From W11650 sp963545585 (lineage in GTDB: Bacteria > Bacillota > Clostridia > Lachnospirales > Vallitaleaceae), in contig CAUUKX010000079.1 in NCBI GenBank assembly GCA_963545585.1, positions 1-9,183 on the forward strand: a stretch of DNA of 9,183 nucleotides, in the 5' to 3' direction. Position 1 is the stretch's first letter, and every line of letters begins with the position of its first letter. The position numbers were made by a program, and so were the translations under genes. Positions 1 to 6,330 of this stretch are shown one piece after another. The notes under the pieces were generated by a model that was not told the origin of the DNA, did not search any database, and saw nothing but the letters and a program-made list of their open reading frames with translations.

Positions 1-27
1 GGCAGCCGGGTGCATATGAGAGATAAA

Positions 28-72
28 AAACGCCTGTCTATGTTATAGTGGCATAGGTAGGCGTTTGCTTTT
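28..72. terminator. Bidirectional intrinsic terminator upstream of gdpP
   Basis: A 15-bp stem (28-42 with 52-66) contains two G-U wobbles and has a 9-base loop (43-51). It is followed by TTTGCTTTT on the plus strand and preceded by AAAAAA, so the minus strand also ends in a T run. It most likely ends a gene lying left of the window. Positions 1-26 could be the tail of that gene, with stops at TGA 17-19 or TAA 24-26 in two frames, but 26 bases are too few to call it. The hairpin shows that a TTG start for gdpP at 65 is implausible. Confidence 0.8.
41..49 (+). promoter_or_regulatory. Extended -10 promoter candidate for gdpP operon
   Basis: TG-T-TATAGT matches an extended -10 element (TGnTATAAT) with one mismatch and lies in the loop region of the terminator hairpin. 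No -35 is recognisable 16-18 bases upstream, which an extended -10 can tolerate. The predicted start is near 56, leaving a leader of about 57 bases before the gdpP ATG. This is inferred from pattern only. Another fit (TTTTCA at 69, CATAAA at 92) would start inside the ribosome binding site and was discarded. Confidence 0.4.
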
Positions 73-112
73 CAGTAGGAAAGTTGAGTTACATAAAAGC
101 AAGGAGCTTAAA

Positions 113-2170
113 ATGAAAAGTCAGGATATTCGCTTGTCGGCAAGGCTGAAGAAGTATTTGCTGTGGCCGTGGGCCAGTCAGCTTTTGCTGTTGGTATTTA
201 CTTGGATTACCTATTTGCTCAATCGAGAGATTGGCTTGGCCTTTTTAGTGTTGAGCATAGTTCATGGAGCGGTTTTTACTTATGCGATTTTAAAAGCCAA
301 AAAAACATTGCAGCAGGAAATTCTGCGCCTTTCTTTAAGTGCATCGGAACTGCAAAAGGAGCATTTGTATTATTTTGACATCCCTCATGCTGTACTGGAT
401 GCGGATGGCTCGATAGAGTGGTATGATGAAAAGTTTGGCGAATTGATTCCGGATCAGAATCTGAAAGGCAAAAACGTACTCCAATATTTGACGGATTTGC
501 ATGTCAGTGATTTGCCGGTTGACCATGTGACTTTTAAACGAGAAATTCAGTTTAAGGAACGCACTTACGAAGCAGTATTGCAGCGTCTGCTGCTGACAAG
601 CGGCAATAGTTTGCTGGAAGGCTCGGAGCAAAACTTTTATTATGCTTTGTATCTTTATGATGTTACCGAGAGGACGGAGCTGAAAAAGCAGGCGCAGGCG
701 CAGGAATGTGTACTGGGCAGCATTTATATTGATAATTATGAGGAAGTGATGCAAAGCACCGAGGAAGTCAAGCAGTCGCCGCTGATGGCGTTGGTTGATA
801 CCAATTTGCAGCGCTTTGCGGGTGAGTTTAAAGGGGTTTTGAAGCGATACGAAAAGGATAAATATCTTCTGATTCTACGCCGGGAACAGGTTGAGCTTTT
901 GCAGGAAAAGAAGTTTTCGATATTAGATGAAATCAGAGAACTGCATTTGGGCAATGAATTGCCGGTAACGATCAGTATTGCTCTGGGGATTCATCCCGGC
1001 AGCTTTGCCGCCAGCATGGAATACGCCAAGGCCGGAATGGAACTGGCGCTTGGCCGGGGCGGGGATCAGGCGGTGATTAAAGAGGGGGATAAGACGCTTT
1101 TTTACGGCGGCAAGACGAAGGGTGTGGAAAATACTTCCCGGGTCAAGGCGCGGATGAAGGCTTATGCCTTGAAAGAGCTGTTTATGGAAGCGGATAATAT
1201 CGTGATTATGGGGCATCACAATCCAGATATGGATTCGCTGGGAGCGGCAGTCGGCGTTTATGTCTGCGCCCGGGAAATGAAGAAGGAAGCCCATATTATT
1301 GTAAATAATGTATCAACTTCCATTAAAGGGCTGTATGACCGGCTGCTGGAAAGCGAGATTTACCGGGAATATGTGTTGGTCAATAACAGCGAAGCCAAGG
1401 CGCTGATGCGGGAAAATACGGTGGTGGTGGTGGTGGACGTCAATCGTCCGTCTTATACCGAGTACCCGGAGATTTTGACAATGGCTTCCCGAGTGGTGGT
1501 GTTTGACCATCACCGCACCAGTGTCGAGCAGGTGGAAAATCCGGTTTTGCGTTATGTTGAGCCGTTTGCTTCTTCGGCCTGTGAAATGGTGGCGGAGATT
1601 TTGCGCTATATTTCTGATAAGCCGCGGCTGAATGCGGTTGAAGCCGATGCGATGCTGGCCGGAATTACGGTCGATACCAAAAACTTTACGGTTAAGGCTG
1701 GAGTTAAGACTTTTGAAGCGGCAGCCTTTTTGAAGCGAAACGGGGCCGATATCACCAGAGTGCGGGAGCTGTTCCGCAATGATTTGGAAAGCTACAAGGC
1801 CAGAGCGGCGGCGGTTAACGGGGTGGTCATTTACCGGGATGGCATGGCGATTTCGACTTGTCCGAGCAATACGCCTAATCCGGTGCTGGTAGCGGCACAG
1901 GCAGCCGATGAACTCTTAAATGTAGTGACGATTCGGGCTTCCTTTGTGCTGACCCAGGTGGAAGAAACGATTTATCTCAGCGCCCGCTCATTTGATACGA
2001 TTAATGTTCAACTGATTGCTGAAAAACTGGGCGGCGGCGGACACTTAAATATGGCGGGGGCGCAGCTAACGGGCATGACTATGGAAGCGGCAATTGCCCT
2101 GATGAAAGAAAAGATTGACGAATATTTACAAGAAGGAGAAAATAACGATGAAAGTAGTTCTGCTCGATGA
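113..2170 (+). CDS. gdpP: Cyclic-di-AMP phosphodiesterase GdpP (DHH family)
   Basis: This is a membrane-bound enzyme that hydrolyses c-di-AMP to pApA and so controls a signal governing potassium and osmolyte balance and cell-wall stress. The ATG at 113 is chosen because AAGGAG (101-106) lies six bases upstream; an in-frame TTG at 65 sits inside a terminator. The 685-residue length is normal for the family. Domains in order are two membrane helices (about 18-60), a PAS-like domain (about 80-190), a degenerate GGDEF-like domain (about 195-330) and the DHH/DHHA1 catalytic part (about 360-670). Metal-site motifs are all present: GHHNPDMDS (367-375), VDVNRP (441-446), DHH (465-467), D521, and GGGGH (640-644). 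The C-terminal tail (NNDESSSAR) is read through the first 23 bases of rplI in another frame, which implies translational coupling. Identity rests on motif order and gene context and is very firm. Confidence 0.97.
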   Translation: MKSQDIRLSARLKKYLLWPWASQLLLLVFTWITYLLNREIGLAFLVLSIVHGAVFTYAILKAKKTLQQEILRLSLSASELQKEHLYYFDIPHAVLDADGSIEWYDEKFGELIPDQNLKGKNVLQYLTDLHVSDLPVDHVTFKREIQFKERTYEAVLQRLLLTSGNSLLEGSEQNFYYALYLYDVTERTELKKQAQAQECVLGSIYIDNYEEVMQSTEEVKQSPLMALVDTNLQRFAGEFKGVLKRYEKDKYLLILRREQVELLQEKKFSILDEIRELHLGNELPVTISIALGIHPGSFAASMEYAKAGMELALGRGGDQAVIKEGDKTLFYGGKTKGVENTSRVKARMKAYALKELFMEADNIVIMGHHNPDMDSLGAAVGVYVCAREMKKEAHIIVNNVSTSIKGLYDRLLESEIYREYVLVNNSEAKALMRENTVVVVVDVNRPSYTEYPEILTMASRVVVFDHHRTSVEQVENPVLRYVEPFASSACEMVAEILRYISDKPRLNAVEADAMLAGITVDTKNFTVKAGVKTFEAAAFLKRNGADITRVRELFRNDLESYKARAAAVNGVVIYRDGMAISTCPSNTPNPVLVAAQAADELLNVVTIRASFVLTQVEETIYLSARSFDTINVQLIAEKLGGGGHLNMAGAQLTGMTMEAAIALMKEKIDEYLQEGENNDESSSAR

Positions 2171-2594
2171 TGTTAAAAAAGTAGGCAAAAAGGGAGAAAT
2201 GGTTGAAGTCAGTGATGGCTATGCCGCTAACTTTTTGTTTAAGAAAAAATTAGCAGTCGCTGCCACCAGCGGCGCAATCAATGATGCCAAACAGGCCAAA
2301 CAGGCAGCCATTCATAAAAAAGAAACCGAGTTAGCTGCCGCTCAGGAATTGCAGGTTAGCTTAAAGGGCAAACAGGTTGTCTTAAAGATTAAAAGCGGCG
2401 AGGGCGGCCGTACCTTTGGTTCGGTGGCGGCTAAGGATATCGGACAGGCAATTGAGGAGCAGCTGAAGCTGAATCTGGATCGGAAAAAGATTGTACTCAA
2501 AGAACCGATTAAGACGCTGGGTGTGCATACGGTTGAGATTAAGCTGCATGCCGAAGTAGTCGGCGAGCTGACGGTCAAGGTGGAGGGGGAATAG
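2148..2594 (+). CDS. rplI: 50S ribosomal protein L9
   Basis: L9 is a two-domain protein of the large ribosomal subunit that binds 23S rRNA near the L1 stalk and helps keep the reading frame. The product is 148 residues, the family length. The N-terminal domain shows the signature GKKGEMVEVSDGYAANFL (about 13-30). A Lys/Ala-rich connecting helix follows (about 45-75), then a C-terminal domain with GEGGRTFGSV and AKDI. The ATG at 2148 is chosen over an upstream in-frame start at 2115 because AAGGAG (2133-2138) precedes it by nine bases and the protein then begins MKVVLLDDV, as usual for L9. It overlaps the end of gdpP by 23 bases and lies 19 bases before dnaB. Confidence 0.98.
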   Translation: MKVVLLDDVKKVGKKGEMVEVSDGYAANFLFKKKLAVAATSGAINDAKQAKQAAIHKKETELAAAQELQVSLKGKQVVLKIKSGEGGRTFGSVAAKDIGQAIEEQLKLNLDRKKIVLKEPIKTLGVHTVEIKLHAEVVGELTVKVEGE

Positions 2595-2613
2595 AAAGCA
2601 CAAGGAGGAAGCT

Positions 2614-3945
2614 ATGGCAGATGAAATCAAGCGAATTCCCCCTTACAGTCTGGAGGCGGAGCAGACGGTGATTGGCTCAATGCTGATGAGCCGGGATGCT
2701 GTTTATACGGCGACCGAATATGTCAGTGAGGATGATTTTTATACGCCGGAGCAGCGCACCGCTTTTGCGGCGATTTATACTCTTTTTCGGGAGAACCGGC
2801 CGATTGACCTGATTACGGTGCAGGATCAGCTGAATAAAATGGGGAAGTTGGAGGAAGTCGGCGGGATTGAATATTTAACCAATATTTCTTTAAATGTACC
2901 GACTTCCGCCCATGTCAAAGAATACGCCCGGATTGTACAGGAAAAATCGGTTTTGCGCCGTTTAATCCGCTCAGCCAATGACATTGCCGCCGACAGTTTT
3001 GAGGGCAAGGAGAAATTAGAGGAGATTTTAAATAAGGCGGAGGAGAGGATTTTTAACATTATCCAAAACCGGCGGACATCGGATTTGGTGCTGATTAAAA
3101 GTCTGATTAGTCCGGCACTGGACAGCATTGCCAGAGCTTATGGCCAGCATGGCGCTGTGACGGGTCTGCCCAGCGGTTTTATTGATTTGGATCATATGAC
3201 GGCCGGGTTTCAGCCCTCGGATTTGATTTTGGTGGCGGCTAGACCTTCTATGGGCAAGTCGTCTTTTGTGTTAAATATTACTCAGTATGCAGCCGTCAAA
3301 GAAAAAAAATCAGTGGCTTTTTTTAGTTTGGAAATGAGCAAGGAGCAGCTGACCAGCCGAATGATTAGCGCCGAAGCTATGATTGATGCGCAGAAAATCC
3401 GCAACGGCAATTTGGAAACTACCGATTTTGAAAGGCTGTTAAACGGAGCCAGTGTTCTGGGCGAAGCCAGAATATTTATTGATGATACCCCCGGCATTTC
3501 GGTGGCCGACCTTAGAGCCAAGTGCCGGAAACTGAAATTAACGCATGGCCTTGACTTAATTATCATTGATTATTTGCAGCTGATGACCGGCAGTGCTCGC
3601 TCGGAGTCCCGGCAGCAGGAAATTTCCGAAATTTCCCGTTCCTTAAAGGCGATTGCCCGGGAGATGCAGGCGCCAGTGATTGCGCTGTCGCAGCTGAGCC
3701 GAGCGGTGGAAAGCCGGTCTGATCACCGGCCGATGCTGAGCGACCTGCGGGAGTCGGGAGCGATTGAGCAGGATGCGGATGTGGTGATGTTTTTATTTCG
3801 GGAAGAGTATTATAATGCGACTCCGGAAAATAAGGGGCAGGCCGAGGTCATTATTGCTAAGCAGAGAAACGGTCCGACCGGCAGCGCCAAGCTTTTGTGG
3901 CTGGGCGAATACACAAGATTTATGAATATGGAAAGACAATATTAA
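2614..3945 (+). CDS. dnaB: Replicative DNA helicase DnaB
   Basis: This is the hexameric 5'-3' helicase that unwinds DNA at the replication fork and contacts primase (the protein called DnaC in Bacillus). It has 443 residues, normal for the family. An N-terminal helical domain (about 8-110) is followed by a linker helix and a RecA-like motor (about 180-443). Visible motifs are Walker A with ARPSMGKS (K215), the SLEM segment with catalytic E240, Walker B with LIIIDYLQLM (D319), SQLSR (359-363), and the KQRNG segment (416-420) with the arginine-finger region. AAGGAGG at 2602-2608 sits five bases before the ATG. It is the last gene of the gdpP-rplI-dnaB operon, and its TAA overlaps the first bases of the terminator stem. 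No intein or truncation is seen. Confidence 0.98.
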   Translation: MADEIKRIPPYSLEAEQTVIGSMLMSRDAVYTATEYVSEDDFYTPEQRTAFAAIYTLFRENRPIDLITVQDQLNKMGKLEEVGGIEYLTNISLNVPTSAHVKEYARIVQEKSVLRRLIRSANDIAADSFEGKEKLEEILNKAEERIFNIIQNRRTSDLVLIKSLISPALDSIARAYGQHGAVTGLPSGFIDLDHMTAGFQPSDLILVAARPSMGKSSFVLNITQYAAVKEKKSVAFFSLEMSKEQLTSRMISAEAMIDAQKIRNGNLETTDFERLLNGASVLGEARIFIDDTPGISVADLRAKCRKLKLTHGLDLIIIDYLQLMTGSARSESRQQEISEISRSLKAIAREMQAPVIALSQLSRAVESRSDHRPMLSDLRESGAIEQDADVVMFLFREEYYNATPENKGQAEVIIAKQRNGPTGSAKLLWLGEYTRFMNMERQY

Positions 3946-3970
3946 AAGCCGGTTTCCCGGCTTTTTTCTT
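3944..3970. terminator. Shared terminator between convergent dnaB and udp
   Basis: The perfect 9-bp stem AAAAGCCGG (3944-3952) / CCGGCTTTT (3957-3965) has a four-base loop TTTC and a six-T run at 3962-3967. It begins inside the dnaB stop codon and lies two bases from the end of udp (3973). On the minus strand the stem also ends in TTTT, so it probably stops both transcripts, more strongly on the plus strand. Confidence 0.88.
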
Positions 3971-3972
3971 GT

Positions 3973-4752
3973 TTATTTCCCTGCCTGCTCTTTCGCAATC
4001 AGCAGGCGGACGGCTTCGACGGCTGCTTTGATAGCGGCTTCGGTATCATGCACCTGTCGGTCGGGCAGTCCCATTTCCCGGCGGGTCTGATTGGCGACCA
4101 CCAGCAGAATGGAGCCGGATCGTACCCGGCGGATTGCGCTGACCACAAACAGAGTGGCGGATTCCATTTCCGAGGTTAAAACGCCGCAGCGTTTCCAAGC
4201 TTCCCACTTATTCAAAAGCATATAGCTGGTCGGCATATTTTCCGGCTCATGCTGGCCGTAAAAAGAATCTTTGCATTGAACGACCCCGACATGATGCGGC
4301 AGCTTTAAACTGCGGCAGGCTTCGGCCAGTGCGCTGGCGACTGTAAAATCAGGCACGGCTGGAAACTCGGCCGGAGCGTATTCACCAGCAGTTCCGTCCA
4401 TCCGAACGGCACCGCTGGCAACGACTACATGACCGGCTTCTACTTCCGGCTGCATTCCGCCGGAGGTGCCGACCCGAATCAGAGTTTTGGCGCCGATATG
4501 AATCAGCTCCTCTACGCCGATGGCAGTTGAGGGGCCGCCCATGCCGGTCGACATTACGCTGACCTTAACACCGTTTAAAGTGCCGGTATAGGTGGTGTAT
4601 TCGCGGTTTTGACCAACAAAAACGGCATTATCCAAATGTTCGGCAATTTTTTGTACCCGTCCCGGATCACCGGGCAAGATAACATATTCGCCGACATCGC
4701 CGGCTTTTAGTCCAATATGATATTCTTTATCTGTGGCATATACAACTGACAT
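3973..4752 (-). CDS. udp: Uridine phosphorylase (nucleoside phosphorylase family 1)
   Basis: This cytoplasmic pyrimidine-salvage enzyme converts uridine and phosphate into uracil and ribose-1-phosphate. It has 259 residues, as in characterised Udp proteins. Phosphate-site residues are visible as PGDP (27-30) with R32, and R93 with T96 in LIRVGTSGG. The ribose-binding EMES (195-198) follows, with E197 as the key acid. The pyrimidine loop differs from E. coli: the GQER with Q166 and R168 there is replaced by GQHEPENMP (166-174), which I regard as the usual Firmicute variant, so uridine is the likely but not certain substrate. AAGGAGG (plus 4759-4765) stands six bases before the ATG. The gene is monocistronic, converges on dnaB and has its own promoter. 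Confidence 0.9.
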   Translation of the reverse strand: MSVVYATDKEYHIGLKAGDVGEYVILPGDPGRVQKIAEHLDNAVFVGQNREYTTYTGTLNGVKVSVMSTGMGGPSTAIGVEELIHIGAKTLIRVGTSGGMQPEVEAGHVVVASGAVRMDGTAGEYAPAEFPAVPDFTVASALAEACRSLKLPHHVGVVQCKDSFYGQHEPENMPTSYMLLNKWEAWKRCGVLTSEMESATLFVVSAIRRVRSGSILLVVANQTRREMGLPDRQVHDTEAAIKAAVEAVRLLIAKEQAGK

Positions 4753-4783
4753 ATACTACCTCCTTGAAGCGGATGATGGATTG

Positions 4784-4810
4784 GCCGGCTGCTGGCAGTC
4801 GGCTTTTTTT
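4784..4810 (+). terminator. Plus-strand terminator-like hairpin in the udp leader
   Basis: GCCGGCTG (4784-4791) pairs with CAGTCGGC (4796-4803) around the loop CTGG. One pair is G-U on the plus strand. Seven T residues follow at 4804-4810. The shape is an intrinsic terminator for plus-strand RNA, but no plus-strand gene ends here; the nearest, dnaB, already has one at 3944. On the minus strand the same bases form a hairpin at the very start of the udp mRNA. Confidence 0.6.
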
Positions 4811-4813
4811 ACC

Positions 4814-4842
4814 AGTATAAACGAAAAGCGAGAAAGATTCAA
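4814..4842 (-). promoter_or_regulatory. Probable udp promoter
   Basis: Read on the minus strand, TTGAAT (plus 4837-4842) and TATACT (plus 4814-4819) are separated by 17 bases, giving 4/6 and 5/6 matches to a sigma-A promoter. The predicted start near 4807 leaves a leader of about 55 bases that begins with the hairpin at 4784-4803. Confidence 0.55.
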
Positions 4843-4869
4843 GGGATTTGAAAGATTTCAAAATTTTGC

Positions 4870-4898
4870 TTGACATTTTTCGCTTATTGTATTAATAT
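4870..4898 (+). promoter_or_regulatory. Probable sigma-A promoter of gntR-ABC operon
   Basis: A perfect -35 TTGACA (4870-4875) is followed, after 17 bases, by TAATAT (4893-4898), a 4/6 -10 element. The start would be near 4905, giving a leader of about 260 bases before the gntR GTG at 5165. A palindrome covers the -10, which fits repressor control. Confidence 0.65.
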
Positions 4899-4907
4899 AA
4901 CAATACA
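4888..4907. promoter_or_regulatory. Putative GntR operator overlapping the -10
   Basis: A 20-bp imperfect palindrome has arms TGTATT (4888-4893) and AATACA (4902-4907), with 8 of 10 half-site positions symmetrical. It overlaps the -10 of the promoter before gntR. YtrA-type GntR regulators commonly bind such palindromes in their own promoters, so self-repression is the natural reading. A second, offset pairing, TATTGT (4885-4890) / ACAATA (4900-4905), also exists, so the exact dyad centre is uncertain. Confidence 0.55.
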
Positions 4908-4921
4908 GCAAGATAACAAAT

Positions 4922-5147
4922 CTAATTTACTCAACTTTCTCATAGTCTTTTTTGTTTCTATCCCGCTTAGAGAGCGGGTGCCCTGATCGAAAGCTTCGCT
5001 TTCTGCCCGGGCGGGCAGTCTGCATGGGCTCCATTTTCGGCCGATGGCATCGCAATTTGCCTATCGTTCCCGCCCGTCACCGAAAGGCGTAGCCTTTCTG
5101 GAAGCAACGAGTCTAAAAAAGACTGTTCAGGCAGTTGAGTAATTTAG
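4922..5147 (+). ncRNA. Large structured leader RNA of unknown family
   Basis: This 226-nt non-coding element lies between the gntR promoter and its ribosome binding site. The outer stem pairs 4922-4936 with 5133-5147 (14 of 15). A second long-range stem pairs AGTCTTTTTT (4944-4953) with AAAAAAGACT (5115-5124), ten of ten. Inside are local hairpins: 4962-4967/4973-4978, 4989-4994/4998-5003, 5003-5008/5013-5018, 5024-5027/5031-5034, 5042-5049/5058-5066 with a bulge, and 5082-5088/5092-5098. Two sets of pairings are mutually exclusive. CGGGCGGG (5008-5015) can instead pair perfectly with CCCGCCCG (5069-5076), and AGTCT/AGACT (5110-5114/5120-5124) can form a local hairpin that breaks the second long-range stem. 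There is no terminator inside or after it, so it should be part of the operon mRNA. A MITE is the main alternative, but no flanking target duplication is seen. I recognise no known riboswitch motif. Confidence 0.6.
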
Positions 5148-5150
5148 TAG

Positions 5151-5157
5151 AAGGAGG
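5151..5157 (+). promoter_or_regulatory. Ribosome binding site fixing the GTG start of gntR
   Basis: AAGGAGG lies seven bases before GTG at 5165. Upstream, an in-frame TTG at 5135 lies inside the 3' strand of the leader stem with no ribosome site before it. The downstream ATG at 5174 is 16 bases away. The GTG is therefore the best start. The closing stem of the leader ends at 5147, so folding can directly affect access to this site. Confidence 0.75.
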
Positions 5158-5164
5158 ACATACA

Positions 5165-5536
5165 GTGTGGCAGATGGATTCTAACCGGCCGATTTATATT
5201 CAGCTGGTAGAGCGAATTACCCGTGAGATTATTGCCGGCAAATATCAGCCGGGCGAGAAGATGCCGACGGTCAGGGAGCTGGCGGAGACCGCCAGAGTCA
5301 ATCCGAATACGATGCAAAGGGCGTTTTCCCAGTTGGAGCAGGAGGGGATGCTTTTTGCGGATCGAACGGTCGGCCGCTATGTGACGCAGGACAGAGAGCG
5401 GATCAAAGACAAAGGCCGGCAGTTGGCTCGGCAGTTGGGCGAAAGCTTTCTGGCGGACATGAAGTCGTTGGGACTTGGGGAAGAAGAAATTAGGGAGCTT
5501 TTAAAAGAATTGACGGAACAGGGAAAAAGGGATTAA
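5165..5536 (+). CDS. GntR-family transcriptional regulator, YtrA type
   Basis: This is a small DNA-binding repressor of the YtrA subfamily, with 123 residues from a GTG start. The winged helix-turn-helix occupies about residues 8-76. It begins RPIYIQLVERITREIIAGKY, continues with PGEKMPTVRELA, and the recognition helix region reads VNPNTMQRAFSQLEQEGML, followed by the wing (VGRYVTQD). Only about 47 helical residues follow, as in YtrA; the large ligand domain of FadR- or HutC-type members is absent. Such regulators usually repress their own operon of ABC transporter genes and respond to cell-envelope antibiotics or other stresses. Here it is first in an operon with an ATPase and a permease, behind a palindrome over the promoter. 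The inducer cannot be told from sequence. The 98-base gap to the next gene is G-rich in hairpin-prone repeats and holds no convincing gene. Confidence 0.9.
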   Translation: MWQMDSNRPIYIQLVERITREIIAGKYQPGEKMPTVRELAETARVNPNTMQRAFSQLEQEGMLFADRTVGRYVTQDRERIKDKGRQLARQLGESFLADMKSLGLGEEEIRELLKELTEQGKRD

Positions 5537-5634
5537 GAAGCGAAGCGGCAAAAGCGAGGTATTTTGAGAAAGTACCGCAAAGCATGGCCGCAGCGGATAG
5601 AGCGGGGCGCAGATTCCAATACAAGGAGGAATAA

Positions 5635-6330
5635 ATGAAAATAGAGATGATTCAGCTGGGGAAAAAGTATGGTTCTTTTCCGGCGCTGCAAAATGTAAAC
5701 CTGACTTTGGGGCAGGGGCGAATCGTCGGGCTGCTGGGGCCGAATGGTTCCGGCAAGACGACTTTGATCAAGCTGCTGAACGGGCTGATTCAGCCAAGTA
5801 CAGGTCAGATTCTGCTGGACGGGGAAAAGCCCGGACCGAAGTCAAAGGGAAGGATTTCTTATTTACCGGATAAATCGTACCTGAACTCACAAATGACAGT
5901 TGAGCAGTTAGTGGATTTGTTTGCGGATTTTTATACCGATTTTAATGTAGAAAAAGTAAATCATTTGCTGAAAGACTTAAATATTCCAGTTCAGAAAAAA
6001 TTGAAAACTCTATCGAAAGGAACGCAGGAAAAAGTGAAGCTGGCGCTGGTGATGAGCCGGGAAGCTGAGGTCTATTGTCTGGACGAGCCGATTGGCGGGG
6101 TTGATCCGGTGGCGCGGGATTATATCCTGCAAACGATTATTTCGCAGTATAACCGCAATGCGCTGGTGATTATTTCCACGCACTTGATTTATGATGTCGA
6201 AAATGTGCTCGATGATGTGGTGATGATTAAAAACGGCAGCATTTTCCTGTATGATTCGGTTGAAAATATCAGGGAAAGGGAGCAGAAATCGGTTGATGAG
6301 ATGTTCCGGGAGGTAATGAGATGGTACTAA
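5635..6330 (+). CDS. ABC transporter ATP-binding protein (YtrB-like)
   Basis: This is the cytoplasmic ATPase subunit that powers the adjacent permease. It has 231 residues, a single short nucleotide-binding domain. Motifs are Walker A GPNGSGKT (35-42), a Q-loop region where the usual Gln is not evident (YLPDKSYL, 76-83), a degenerate signature LSKGT (126-130) instead of LSGGQ, Walker B VYCLDEP (146-152), D-loop GGVDP (154-158) and the switch His183 in STH. The altered signature and Q-loop are common in YtrB/BcrA-like exporters linked to GntR regulators. AAGGAGG (5623-5629) is five bases before the ATG. Its last ten bases overlap the permease gene. The likely role is export or resistance, or an envelope-stress function; the substrate is unknown. 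Confidence 0.93.
   Translation: MKIEMIQLGKKYGSFPALQNVNLTLGQGRIVGLLGPNGSGKTTLIKLLNGLIQPSTGQILLDGEKPGPKSKGRISYLPDKSYLNSQMTVEQLVDLFADFYTDFNVEKVNHLLKDLNIPVQKKLKTLSKGTQEKVKLALVMSREAEVYCLDEPIGGVDPVARDYILQTIISQYNRNALVIISTHLIYDVENVLDDVVMIKNGSIFLYDSVENIREREQKSVDEMFREVMRWY

Noticed and set aside
79..90. GAAAGTTGAGT before gdpP is also present, inverted, at 4929-4939 in the leader
   Set aside because: An 11-base identity is expected many times by chance in 9 kb, and flanking sequence does not match.
69..97. TTTTCA/CATAAA promoter for gdpP
   Set aside because: Its start would fall within the AAGGAG ribosome binding site, leaving no usable site on the transcript.
65..112. Longer gdpP from TTG at 65
   Set aside because: The TTG lies in the last base pairs and T tract of a terminator hairpin and has no ribosome site, whereas ATG at 113 has AAGGAG six bases before it.
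335..754. Open frame on the minus strand within gdpP, and similar ones at 736-954, 923-1294 and 1313-1513
   Set aside because: They lie opposite a well-supported gene, lack ribosome sites and resemble no protein family.
4922..5147. Known leader types (T-box, SAM, cobalamin, FMN, ydaO/c-di-AMP) or 6S, tmRNA, RNase P RNA
   Set aside because: None of their conserved motifs (for example the T-box TGGNACCGCG) could be found by eye. A covariance-model search would be decisive.
5135..5164. Longer gntR from TTG at 5135
   Set aside because: The TTG is inside the 3' strand of the leader stem with no ribosome site upstream, and this frame would translate the AAGGAGG that serves GTG 5165.
5584..5634. 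16-residue leader peptide directly abutting the ABC ATPase start
   Set aside because: ATG at 5584 has no credible ribosome site and the frame simply contains the ATPase ribosome binding site. Chance is likely.
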